The notes under the pieces are model-generated. The model made no database searches. It was not told the origin of the DNA and worked only from the letters and a program-made list of their open reading frames with translations. A stretch of DNA of 64,000 nucleotides, taken from the NCBI GenBank assembly GCA_017403185.1, contig JAFQON010000001.1:1-64000 (forward strand), written 5' to 3'. The DNA comes from Clostridia bacterium (GTDB lineage Bacteria > Bacillota > Clostridia > Oscillospirales > Acutalibacteraceae). Shown one piece after another: positions 45,166-53,162 of this stretch. Each line of letters begins with the position of its first letter. Positions within the stretch are counted from its first letter, which is position 1. Made by a program: the position numbers and the translations under genes.

Positions 45166-46626
45166 ATGAAAGACAAAAACTTCTTTTTAAGTAAGGCACA
45201 GAATAATTATCCTGCACTTCATTACAGAGAAATCAAGCCTGATATCATCGATTTTACAGCATCAACCGGTGACAGCATTCTGCTTGACCTTGGTGAACAT
45301 GCAGTTGGACACTTTTCTTTTGATTTTGACAATGCCGAAGATTTTATTGATGCACCTGTCCGCTTAATCATCAAATTCGGCGAAGATATGAGAGAGATTG
45401 AAGATGATTTTTCTCTTTATAGGGAAGGGCTCTCCAAAACATGGCTTCAGGAGGAAATAATCAATCTTGATTTTCCTCAAAAAACAACAATGACGAGAAG
45501 ATATGCTTGCAGATATATAAAAATAACGGTAGATAAAACTAACAAGCCTGTCAGGCTGTTTGATTTTTGCTTTCGTGCTTCAACGAGTGCCGATGTGTCT
45601 GCTCTCAAGCCTGCAAAAACAACAGATATCCTATTGAATAAAATTGATACTGTTTCAACCAACACTCTCAAAGAATGTATGCAGACATTTTTTGAAGACG
45701 GACCCAAGCGTGACCGCCGGCTATGGACTGGCGACCTTCGGCTTGAAGCTCTGACAAATTATTATACATTTAAAAACCTTGAAATCATCAAAAGATGTTT
45801 ATATCTTTTTGCTGCAGGCGAATATGATAAGCTCGGATTTCTGCCGTCATATGTTTATGAAACACCATATTTCTTCTCAGGTTCGGCACACATTGCAGAC
45901 TATGCACTGCTGTTTGTTGTGACCGTATGTGATTACTATAAGCACACCGGCGATACCGATGTTGTAAATGACCTTATAAACATTTGCAAATCACAGCTTG
46001 AAAGTTTCAGGAACATACTTGATAATAATCTGATTGTAACCCGTCAGGATGGCTGGTTTGCTTTTATTGACTGGTGTCCCGCTCTTGAAAAGCTGATTTC
46101 TTTGCAGGGGGTTTATCTCTACACACTTGAACACTTTTCGGAGCTGTTAGAATCAATCGGGGATGAAGAACATAAAAAATATCTACTTCATCTCTCTGAA
46201 GTTCGCAGTGCCTGCAAAGAACATCTTTATGATAAAAATGAAAATGCTTTTATTAATAAACTTGATAACGGACAGTTCAGTGTTCATTCTCAGGTTTGGA
46301 TGATATTGGGCGGTGTTGTTGATGGAGAAGAAGCAAAAAATCTTCTTGTTTCCTTCCTTGATAACAAGGATGCGAAACAGCCGGTCACCCCTTATATGCG
46401 TCATTATGTTGTTGAAGCGATGCTGAAATCCGGAATGAAGGATGAGGCGGTTCGGTATATCAAAAAATTCTGGGGCGGAATGGTTGAACTCGGGGCAGAC
46501 ACCTTCTGGGAGGCTTATATTCCCGAAGACCCTGATTTCTCACCGTATGATAACAGAATAATAAACAGCCTTTGCCATGCATGGAGTTGCACACCGGCAT
46601 ATTTTATCCGCAAGTACGGATTGTAA
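45166..46626 (+). CDS. GH78-like (six-hairpin) alpha-L-rhamnosidase family protein
   Basis: The 486-residue protein is built on the alpha/alpha six-hairpin barrel of GH78: MQTFFEDGPKRDRRLWTGDL carries the acidic DGPxRDRR motif that holds the general acid region, and the later GGMVELGADTFWEAYIPEDP, with SLCHAWSCTPAYFI near the end, supplies the typical base region (usual GATTxWE and SHxWSAxP). An N-terminal beta-sandwich (about 30-140) precedes the barrel. It is shorter than most rhamnosidases and lacks a signal peptide, so it acts on imported oligosaccharides. No good ribosome site precedes the ATG at 45166, so expression may depend on the DUF1349 gene upstream. Confidence 0.8.
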   Translation: MKDKNFFLSKAQNNYPALHYREIKPDIIDFTASTGDSILLDLGEHAVGHFSFDFDNAEDFIDAPVRLIIKFGEDMREIEDDFSLYREGLSKTWLQEEIINLDFPQKTTMTRRYACRYIKITVDKTNKPVRLFDFCFRASTSADVSALKPAKTTDILLNKIDTVSTNTLKECMQTFFEDGPKRDRRLWTGDLRLEALTNYYTFKNLEIIKRCLYLFAAGEYDKLGFLPSYVYETPYFFSGSAHIADYALLFVVTVCDYYKHTGDTDVVNDLINICKSQLESFRNILDNNLIVTRQDGWFAFIDWCPALEKLISLQGVYLYTLEHFSELLESIGDEEHKKYLLHLSEVRSACKEHLYDKNENAFINKLDNGQFSVHSQVWMILGGVVDGEEAKNLLVSFLDNKDAKQPVTPYMRHYVVEAMLKSGMKDEAVRYIKKFWGGMVELGADTFWEAYIPEDPDFSPYDNRIINSLCHAWSCTPAYFIRKYGL

Positions 46627-46671
46627 ATTATCCGAAACTCCGAATAACAGTAAATCTTGCTGCATAACAGA

Positions 46672-46720
46672 AATCAGAATCACATACGGCAACATTCTGC
46701 GGCTTGTGATAATTCTGATT
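46672..46720 (+). terminator. Imperfect hairpin after the GH78-like gene
   Basis: AATCAGAAT and ATTCTGATT are perfect 9-bp arms, with an inner CACA/TGTG pair; there is no T run. It may protect the message end. Confidence 0.4.
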
Positions 46721-46756
46721 CCGGAGACCCTGGTCAAATTCCTGAGTAAAAGATAA

Positions 46757-46827
46757 AACCCCTTAAAGGGTACTGAAAGGTATTCAGAACGAAATCCTTT
46801 TTTCAGTTACCCTCAAGGGGTTAATTT
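46757..46827. terminator. Large bidirectional terminator between convergent operons
   Basis: AACCCC pairs with GGGGTT, AGGGTA with TTACCCT and CTGAAA with TTTCAG around a loop of 22 bases; T residues follow on the plus strand and A residues precede. It separates the GH78-like gene from the minus-strand membrane-protein gene. Confidence 0.8.
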
Positions 46828-46847
46828 TTATATTATGCGGAGTTTGT

Positions 46848-48284
46848 TTAACGGAAATTTACATAACCAAACACAAGCAAACCTATCATTAAGACATAGA
46901 AGAACGGAAGAACCGTTGCATCTCCGCCGAATGAAACAATAAACTCCTTTAATGATTTTGATTTTTCCTTGTTTTCCTTGAGTCTCTTCGGGCGTGCAAA
47001 GTAAGCAAGGTCGAAGAGAATATAACCCACACAGTAGAAAATCCAGGTTTCCCAAAGAGTATAGCCTCTGAGAATCTGACCTGCAAGTATAGCTGCACCC
47101 AACAAAATCAGGAAAATGCGTATGAGTTTGATATTCTTGTAATCCCAATAGCGTTCAAGTCCGTCGTGCTGTGCAATAACATAGTACATTGTAAAGCAAC
47201 ATATGATTGAAGCCATCGTCGTTGAACCAAGCATAACAAGGCAAAGCGGACCGACCATATAGCAGGGACGCTCAAGCACCTCAACGATATTCATATCAAC
47301 CTCGCCGAAAGCACGGGTGATTTTGTTGCCGTTTCTGCGATAAGGAATGATAAAGAGGAAAATTGTGAGAATTATCAAAGCACAGAAAACCCATGAAAGA
47401 GTAATGTCAACTTTTTCGGGAAGCATATACCAGAGCTTTCCTGTTGCTTCAGCCTGCTCAAGATTCTTGGCAGCGAGAGGCCAACCGAGAACAAAAGCAC
47501 CTGCAATACCAAGACCGTTGAAGCAGCCCTGAGTAAACTCCATGATTTTCCAGCCGTCAACAATCTTGAGCTTTTCCCATTTGCCAAAAAGCATTTTGCC
47601 GTTTTTGAGAGGATGAAGCTCCTTGTCATAGAAGGTAATGGCGACAACCCAACCGATTGAGCCGGCAAGAGCACCGCCAACCCACATAATAATCGTGAAA
47701 ATATCCCTTCTTATCGCTGCCATAACAAGCACGCCCGCAACTATCACAAGATTGCGTCCCCATTCCTCACGGCTGTCCTTCGAGAAGCAGATTTTGGGCA
47801 TTTTTCCGTGTTCGGGGTCATAGGGAGTGTTGAAAATGCGGTATCCGATTTCCTGAACCAACGGAACAAGTGCAAAGAAGATAACGAAATCATACCATTT
47901 ATAAACAACACCGCTCATGGCTGAGAAGCTCATACCGAGAAAAGCCGAGCCCAGACCGCTCCAGATTGAACCCTTGAATGCAAGAGCCAGATAACCAAGA
48001 GACGGATTGTAGCGTGGGCTGTCGTGGTCAAGAACAAGACCCATTGTTGAGCCGTAAGGCTCCATACCACCATAAAAATAGCCGAGTGCACAGGCCGCAG
48101 CAAACAGATATACATTATCCATCAACAACTCTGAACCGGTGTACCATACACAAAGAATACCTATGAATGCACCGGGAAGCATAGCACCTTTTTCACCGCC
48201 GATAGCGGAGCCGCGCATACCCCATCCGAAGCACATTGTAATCATACTGATTGCCAAAAAGGCAAAAACATTCTGAGTTTCCAT
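46848..48284 (-). CDS. Polytopic membrane protein of unknown function, BNR-cluster
   Basis: The 478-residue protein has about 12 hydrophobic segments. It opens with MCFGWGMRGSAIGGEKGAM LPGA, a Gly-rich first helix that seems to be the mark of a family seen with sialidase-fold genes in other bacteria, judged from memory. Further features are LGYFYGGMEPYGSTMGLVLD, a charged loop with PYDPEHGKMPKICFSKDSRE, and the last helix VLPFFYVLMIGLLVFGYVNF. It may move a sugar or a sugar acid; this follows only from the neighbours. GGGGG-type ribosome site precedes the ATG. It is the last gene of the cluster, 20 bases after the second BNR gene. Confidence 0.75.
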   Translation of the reverse strand: METQNVFAFLAISMITMCFGWGMRGSAIGGEKGAMLPGAFIGILCVWYTGSELLMDNVYLFAAACALGYFYGGMEPYGSTMGLVLDHDSPRYNPSLGYLALAFKGSIWSGLGSAFLGMSFSAMSGVVYKWYDFVIFFALVPLVQEIGYRIFNTPYDPEHGKMPKICFSKDSREEWGRNLVIVAGVLVMAAIRRDIFTIIMWVGGALAGSIGWVVAITFYDKELHPLKNGKMLFGKWEKLKIVDGWKIMEFTQGCFNGLGIAGAFVLGWPLAAKNLEQAEATGKLWYMLPEKVDITLSWVFCALIILTIFLFIIPYRRNGNKITRAFGEVDMNIVEVLERPCYMVGPLCLVMLGSTTMASIICCFTMYYVIAQHDGLERYWDYKNIKLIRIFLILLGAAILAGQILRGYTLWETWIFYCVGYILFDLAYFARPKRLKENKEKSKSLKEFIVSFGGDATVLPFFYVLMIGLLVFGYVNFR

Positions 48285-48304
48285 AAATAACCCCCTGCAA
48301 TTAT

Positions 48305-49324
48305 TTATTCTTTTTCAACACGAACAACTGCATAGCCAATCTTTTTGCGTGCACAGGTATAAACCATATGAAGCAGATTGCCTTCTGCAACGATTGACGG
48401 ATATGAAAACTCGGTTTCCGGTTTATTTTCAAGCTCAATACTAACGGGGTATGTAGCACCGTTATCCTCGGAAAGGAAAAGACAGAGAGGTGTTCGGTCA
48501 CCCCAGTTTTCACTTACGGGATTGCAAATAAGTCCAAGAACTCCGCAGTCGGTCAGTGCCGCACCGATGCCGCTGTTGTTATTAGGCATATCGGTGGGTC
48601 TTGCTACAGACCATGTGCGTCCGTAATCCGATGATTCGCTTCGGTAAATCCAATTAAGATTTGTGCGTGCAAGCATATAAACTCTGCCGTCGTGTGATTG
48701 ATCCTCCCAAATCGCAGGCTGAATCAGACCCTCACCGTCTTTGGGAAGCTCTTCTTTGCGGTTGCATATTGTGCCGTCGGGAAGCTCAAACGCAACGGGA
48801 GCGGAAAGCTTCCAGGTTTCACCGTTATCCATACTGCAGTCTGTCCATGATTCCCATCGGTCACATAAATCCTCAGTTGAACCGGGTGCAAGAAGTGCAC
48901 CGTTTGAAAGTCTTATCATCTGATTTTTAACGGGTCCTCTTCCTCCGATATCACCGGGAACAAGCTCTTTTGGTTCCGACCAGGTTTTACCGTCGTCTGC
49001 AGAAACGGATTTCATTGAGTACCAATGGCCTTCATCAATACCGCTTTTGTAGATCAGCGTAAGAATGCCGTTTTCTGCAAAAAGGGTCGGATTCCAGTCA
49101 GCTTCACCGTCATCCGGCGTTACGGGAACTGGTGTGCTCCATTCTCCGTCACGGCGTGCGAACCATATGCGCACATTCGGATTTTTTTCTTTTGTGCCGC
49201 CAAACCAAGCGGCAGTAGGCTTGCCGTTGCATACAGCAACCGTTGCTGCATGACATTCGCCTGTTTCTTCGTTAATACCTTCGGTTGAAAGGTATTCCTG
49301 GTATAAAAGCTCAGCCTTAATCAT
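48305..49324 (-). CDS. BNR/Asp-box sialidase-fold protein (second copy)
   Basis: The 339-residue protein is a six-bladed propeller with Asp boxes SADDGKTW, SMDNGETW, SSDYGRTW and SEDNGATY, and a start ECHAATVAVCNGKPTAAWFG typical of the exo-sialidase-like BNR_2 family. NVRIWFARRDGEW supplies an Arg, and GLICNPVSENWGDRTPLCLF another. There is no signal peptide, so the protein is intracellular, unlike most secreted sialidases. It may hydrolyse or isomerise a sialic-acid-like or ulosonic sugar, or another acidic glycan. It overlaps the upstream BNR gene by 8 bases (start at 49324, stop at 49317) and uses GGGAGG inside it. GH33 membership is not certain. Confidence 0.8.
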   Translation of the reverse strand: MIKAELLYQEYLSTEGINEETGECHAATVAVCNGKPTAAWFGGTKEKNPNVRIWFARRDGEWSTPVPVTPDDGEADWNPTLFAENGILTLIYKSGIDEGHWYSMKSVSADDGKTWSEPKELVPGDIGGRGPVKNQMIRLSNGALLAPGSTEDLCDRWESWTDCSMDNGETWKLSAPVAFELPDGTICNRKEELPKDGEGLIQPAIWEDQSHDGRVYMLARTNLNWIYRSESSDYGRTWSVARPTDMPNNNSGIGAALTDCGVLGLICNPVSENWGDRTPLCLFLSEDNGATYPVSIELENKPETEFSYPSIVAEGNLLHMVYTCARKKIGYAVVRVEKE

Positions 49325-50363
49325 TAACCAATTCCTCCCAATCTGAAATTACTGTGTCCGCAACGAAGCGGTTTTCCTCTTCACCGAGATTATAATAATA
49401 AAGAATATGTATTTCGTTGTTGAAGAACGCTGCTCTGGGGTAGCCGATATCCGTGTTGACCGCATCGGTACGCAGTGCTTTGGGTTTACTCCAGTTTTTA
49501 CCGTCGCGTGTAGTTGTGATGAACAAGCCGCAAGGTGCCTGCCTACGGAAATAGGCAAGAACAACTGTTCCGTCAGGTAATGTGCAAAGCGCAGGCGGGC
49601 TGCCGCCACTCATATCATTATCTATGTAGTTGAGCTTTGTTTCATAAACCCATGTTTTTCCTTCGTCATTGCTCAGGTAAACATCAAGCTGTGTAAAACC
49701 GGGTTCATTTTCACTTGCATAGCGGGCTATTCCGAGCAATGAGCCGTCCGGAATCCGTGCTATTGCAGGCATAATACTGAAGTCACCGTAGGGTGGGTCT
49801 TCCCCCATCATTCCGAGCTTTTCCCACTTGCCGTCAAATGTAAGTTTTACGGCAAATGTATTTCCCTCAAGTCCGTCAGCCTTAACACCGGTCATGGCAA
49901 GAATAAAATAATTGTCACAAACAATGTAATCCGTTCTTGCACTTACACCGACAAGGCCGAAATCGGGAATATAAAACGGGCCCTCCCAGCTTTTACCTGC
50001 ATCGTTTGTAACCATAAGCTGTGTAAACACGTTTCCGTCCCAGCCCGACGGCATCAGATACAATCCGCTTTCGGGAGTAAGCAAATCCGAGGGTAAATCC
50101 GGAAGGCGTGTTTTGTTTTCGTAATCAATTGCAGGAATTTCCGGATATTCGTGAACCCAGCCCGTTTCCGGTCGGAATCTTGCGAACATTCTTATTGTCG
50201 GCTTTGTTCTGTCAAGTGCGTGAACATCGGGACCGTTGTAATGGTGAATACCCTTTTCAAAGCCAACAAGTAATTCTTCGTTGAATTTCCATATACCGTG
50301 GTTTGCAGGCCAGCCAAAAAAGTCAGTCTTGCCGATAGCCACGATATTGTGTGTTACTGTCAT
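49317..50363 (-). CDS. BNR/Asp-box sialidase-fold protein (first copy)
   Basis: With the ATG at 50363 (AAGGGTG 6 bases upstream; a GTG at 50372 is also in frame) the protein has 348 residues. Asp boxes VTNDAGKSWEG, LSNDEGKTWVY and TTRDGKNWSK and the repeated propeller strands mark the fold. The N-terminal part VAIGKTDFFGWPANHGIWKF and GPDVHALDRTKPTIRMFARF differ from typical GH33, so substrate or reaction may differ. No signal peptide is present. It lies first in the unit behind an intergenic hairpin that follows kdsB. It overlaps the second BNR gene by 8 bases. The two copies are only distantly alike, so they probably act on different bonds. Confidence 0.8.
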   Translation of the reverse strand: MTVTHNIVAIGKTDFFGWPANHGIWKFNEELLVGFEKGIHHYNGPDVHALDRTKPTIRMFARFRPETGWVHEYPEIPAIDYENKTRLPDLPSDLLTPESGLYLMPSGWDGNVFTQLMVTNDAGKSWEGPFYIPDFGLVGVSARTDYIVCDNYFILAMTGVKADGLEGNTFAVKLTFDGKWEKLGMMGEDPPYGDFSIMPAIARIPDGSLLGIARYASENEPGFTQLDVYLSNDEGKTWVYETKLNYIDNDMSGGSPPALCTLPDGTVVLAYFRRQAPCGLFITTTRDGKNWSKPKALRTDAVNTDIGYPRAAFFNNEIHILYYYNLGEEENRFVADTVISDWEELVND

Positions 50364-50400
50364 TTTCTTCACCCTTCACTCTTTTGAATAATATCAAAAG

Positions 50401-50436
50401 CCCCCCAATGAAACTTTTTCGTATTTCATTCGGGGG
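50401..50436 (-). terminator. Terminator/attenuator between kdsB and the first BNR gene
   Basis: On the minus strand CCCCCGAATGAAA pairs with TTTCATTGGGGGG across 13 positions with one bulge-like mismatch, followed by CTTTTGA. The T run is short, so some read-through into the BNR genes is likely. Confidence 0.6.
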
Positions 50437-50450
50437 TAAAAGCTGACTAA

Positions 50451-51200
50451 TCAGCAGCCATGCATCTCTTTGTAAATGCGGATGACCTCCTGCAGATCTT
50501 CCTCTGTATCCACGCTGACAGCTTTGTAATGTGCGGGAGCAGGAACGATTTTGATTTTATATCCGTGCTCCAGAACCTTAAGCTGCTCAAGTGACTCTGC
50601 CTCCGAAAGAGGTGTGGGAGCAAGCTTTGTGTATGTATTAAGGAACTCGTGTGTATACGCATAAATTCCGATATGCTCAAAATATCTTGCATGTTCTGCA
50701 TGACGGGGATACGGAATGGGAGAACGGGAGAAATAAATTGCATTTCCGTTCACATCGCTGACTACTTTAACAACGGTGTTGTTATGCACATAGTCTTCAT
50801 CACCCGTAATTTCCAGACTGCCTGTTGCCATAACGCAGTCGGGGCTGTTAATAAGAGCAGAACCGATATCATCAATGATTCCGGGAGGAACAAGAGGCTC
50901 GTCGCCCTGAATATTGATAACATAATCGCAATCATAATTGCTTGCAGCCTCTGCAACTCTGTCTGAACCTGTGGGATGATTGACACTTGTCATAACAGCT
51001 TCGCCGCCGAAAGCGATAACAGCGTCATATACACGCTGGTCATCGGTTGCAACAACAACCTTGCTGAGAACCTTTGATTTGCTTGCATTTTCGTAAACAT
51101 GCTGAATCATCGGCTTACCGCATATATCCTTAAGGGGCTTGCCCGGAAGACGTGATGAACCGTAACGGGCAGGAATAACGCCTAAAACTTTAGCACTCAT
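50451..51200 (-). CDS. kdsB: 3-deoxy-manno-octulosonate cytidylyltransferase
   Basis: The 249-residue protein fits KdsB closely: VIPARYGSSRLPGKPLKDIC, the VVVATDDQRVYDAV strand, MTSVNHPTGSDRVAEAA, YVINIQGDEPLVPPGIIDDI, YFSRSPIPYP, YFEHIGIYAYTHEFL and the LSEAESLEQLKVLEHGYKIK tail. It joins CTP and Kdo, or a similar 3-deoxy-ulosonic acid, to the CMP-sugar. In Gram-negative bacteria this feeds lipopolysaccharide; the window looks Gram-positive, so a capsule, wall polymer or another ulosonate is more likely. AAAGGAG lies before the ATG. It follows the unrecognised gene (51226-52437) by 25 bases and precedes two BNR genes. Confidence 0.9.
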   Translation of the reverse strand: MSAKVLGVIPARYGSSRLPGKPLKDICGKPMIQHVYENASKSKVLSKVVVATDDQRVYDAVIAFGGEAVMTSVNHPTGSDRVAEAASNYDCDYVINIQGDEPLVPPGIIDDIGSALINSPDCVMATGSLEITGDEDYVHNNTVVKVVSDVNGNAIYFSRSPIPYPRHAEHARYFEHIGIYAYTHEFLNTYTKLAPTPLSEAESLEQLKVLEHGYKIKIVPAPAHYKAVSVDTEEDLQEVIRIYKEMHGC

Positions 51201-51225
51201 ATCAATATTCTCCTTTTATTTATAA

Positions 51226-52437
51226 TCAGAAACTGTATTTTTCACGAAGGGCATTACGCATTTTGTTGAGTGAGAACGGCTTGATTTCATCGCAGATTTT
51301 TTCACGCATAGCCTTGCCTTCGTCTGTGTTCTGGGGAGCTGATGTGAAATCAAGAGATACACCGAGCTCGTTGCATATACGGTCAACGAAAATCGGCCAG
51401 AGTTCACCGATATCGCCGATAACGGGAATACTGTTCTCAAGACGGGTAAATGCAGACATTTCCATACGGAAAGGAATTTTGGTGAGCTTGGTTTTGGGAA
51501 GGCCCTCGTTAATTGCTTTCTGAATAAGCTCGCTCTGTTTATTCAAATCCCACGAACGCTTGAGGTTTTCATCAAGGTCGAAGCGGATAAGAGTTTTATC
51601 CTTGAGGCTGTATGTGGGCAGACCGTTCATTGCGGCCCAAATACCGTGGCCTGTGTATGTTTCAAAAGGACCGTCGTGAATTTCCTGAGTAAGAGCAACT
51701 GCGGATTCAATAATAACATCGGCTTCCGAAAGCATTTTTGCGATTCTCTTGCAACGCTGACTTACGGGAATGCTGTCAGAGATGCAGAGGCCTACCTGAC
51801 CGCCGCCGATAAGCTGAGGAACGCTTACAAGAACAGGCACTCCTTTGATAGCACCCGCACCGATCATAGTGTTGGGATCTGCACCGAGACCGGCAATATA
51901 TTCAAAGCTTTCCCCAAGCGTTTGTGCCGCAACCATAATCTCTGTTGAAACCGTTTCGTTGAAATAACCGACAGGATAAGCCATATTACCTGCCGCTTTG
52001 ATAATAACCTTGCCCTCTGCCTTTTCGCAGGCGGAGATAAGGTCTTCATCAAGAGGAAGCTCCGAACGGATTCGTGTCCATTCCTCTTTGCTGAGCTGAG
52101 TGAGCTCGTAGATATTACCGCGGCAGCGGATATTTTCAGGACATTTGTCACCGAGAATATCTGCGTCAAAGCGCTTTACTCTGTCAAGAGTTCCGCCCAT
52201 TTCGTGAGAAATAACCGCAGAGCTTGTTGTTACGCCGTCAATAAGACCTGCGTGGATAAGAGCTGCAATAAGAGTTGTAACACCCTCGTGAAGATTGGGA
52301 CCGCTTCCGATAACGGCCGCAACCTTGCCACCGCGTTTTTTTACTTCAATAACTTTTTCGATTGCAATTTTTAAAAATTCTTTTGTTTCATCGGGAAGTG
52401 CCTGATAAAGCTGTTCAACCAAAGCGGGTGATGCCAT
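51226..52437 (-). CDS. Unrecognised enzyme-like protein, possibly deoxyhypusine-synthase-like
   Basis: I do not recognise this 403-residue protein with certainty. The N-terminal half has Rossmann-like strands: GGKVAAVIGSGPNLHEGVTT, LIAALIHAGLIDGVTTSSAV, ISHEMGGTLDRV and RCRGNIYELTQLSKEEW. The order (nucleotide-binding turn, AGLIDxxxTTS stretch, His-containing helix, then a NI..L motif) recalls deoxyhypusine synthase, which binds NAD, but similarity is weak. Later segments include SVPQLIGGGQVGLCISDSIP, TYTGHGIWAAMNGLPTYSLK and FDLDENLKRSWDL. It lies between a GNAT gene and kdsB in one transcription unit, so a step in making or breaking an ulosonic acid is a reasonable guess only. CAGGAG precedes the ATG. 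Confidence 0.6.
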   Translation of the reverse strand: MASPALVEQLYQALPDETKEFLKIAIEKVIEVKKRGGKVAAVIGSGPNLHEGVTTLIAALIHAGLIDGVTTSSAVISHEMGGTLDRVKRFDADILGDKCPENIRCRGNIYELTQLSKEEWTRIRSELPLDEDLISACEKAEGKVIIKAAGNMAYPVGYFNETVSTEIMVAAQTLGESFEYIAGLGADPNTMIGAGAIKGVPVLVSVPQLIGGGQVGLCISDSIPVSQRCKRIAKMLSEADVIIESAVALTQEIHDGPFETYTGHGIWAAMNGLPTYSLKDKTLIRFDLDENLKRSWDLNKQSELIQKAINEGLPKTKLTKIPFRMEMSAFTRLENSIPVIGDIGELWPIFVDRICNELGVSLDFTSAPQNTDEGKAMREKICDEIKPFSLNKMRNALREKYSF

Positions 52438-52471
52438 AATTATTTCTCCTGTTCATAGATATTTTTTACAT

Positions 52472-53032
52472 TTACTTGATCTTTCTGCCAAAACAAGCAT
52501 CGTCGTGGTCAATTGACAAAAGTGTGAAACCGTATTTTTTATAGAAATTTACTGCTCTTTCGTTTCTCGGACCGCAGGTAAGACAAACTCCTGAAATACC
52601 TTTTTCGGCAAGATGGTCGCAAAGAGTTTTGATAAGCTTACCGCCCATACCCATTCTCTGATATTCGGGAAGAATATCAATATGAAGGTGAGCAGGATAC
52701 TCGTTCTTGAACTTTTCCTGACAGTTGTATGCTGTGGAAGCCCACTCATATCTGTCCTCACCAAAAGTGTTTGAACGGGGAAGATAGTCCCTGTCGTAAA
52801 TCTCTTTGAATCTGTCGAAATTTTCAGCACAGATTATGTAACCGACCGCCCTGCCGTTGTCATCAAGAACAAAGCAATTTTCAGGCTCGTGTTCAATATA
52901 ATAATTGCAAAAAGTGTTGTGATAAAACTGCCCTGTCAAAAAATCCGGCACTTCTTCGGGACCATCGCTGTTGTGATTTACAAACTGCACGTCAGCACGG
53001 TCTTTTTCTTCGTATTTTCTGATGAATACCAT
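52472..53032 (-). CDS. GNAT-family N-acetyltransferase
   Basis: The 186-residue protein has the GNAT fold: CFVLDDNGRAVGYIICAEN (strand 4), AHLHIDILPEYQRMGMGGKL with the acetyl-CoA-binding Q-x-x-G-x-G/A turn (QRMGMGG), GISGVCLTCGPRNERAVNFY and KKYGFTLLSID. It transfers an acetyl group from acetyl-CoA to an amine, here perhaps an amino sugar. GGTGAG lies before the ATG at 53032. It is the first gene of the minus-strand GNAT-unknown-kdsB unit and is divergent from the ceramidase-like operon, with 130 bases between them. The acceptor is unknown. Confidence 0.85.
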   Translation of the reverse strand: MVFIRKYEEKDRADVQFVNHNSDGPEEVPDFLTGQFYHNTFCNYYIEHEPENCFVLDDNGRAVGYIICAENFDRFKEIYDRDYLPRSNTFGEDRYEWASTAYNCQEKFKNEYPAHLHIDILPEYQRMGMGGKLIKTLCDHLAEKGISGVCLTCGPRNERAVNFYKKYGFTLLSIDHDDACFGRKIK

Positions 53033-53162
53033 TAAAACTCACCACCCTCAATCCGGTTTATAGAGATAGATTATCACATGGATTAGAAAAAAGCAAGAAA
53101 TTACTTGAATTTTTTTGGAATAAGTGTATAGTAAAGATATACAGTTTTTCGGAGGAATGTGT

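Noticed and set aside
48305..50363. Classical secreted GH33 sialidases
   Set aside because: Both proteins have Asp boxes but no signal peptide, and I cannot place the full arginine triad and Tyr/Glu pair, so only the fold is claimed.
50451..51200. KdsB as proof of a Gram-negative lipopolysaccharide pathway
   Set aside because: No other Kdo or lipid A gene is in the window, and all other content points to Gram-positive Clostridia.
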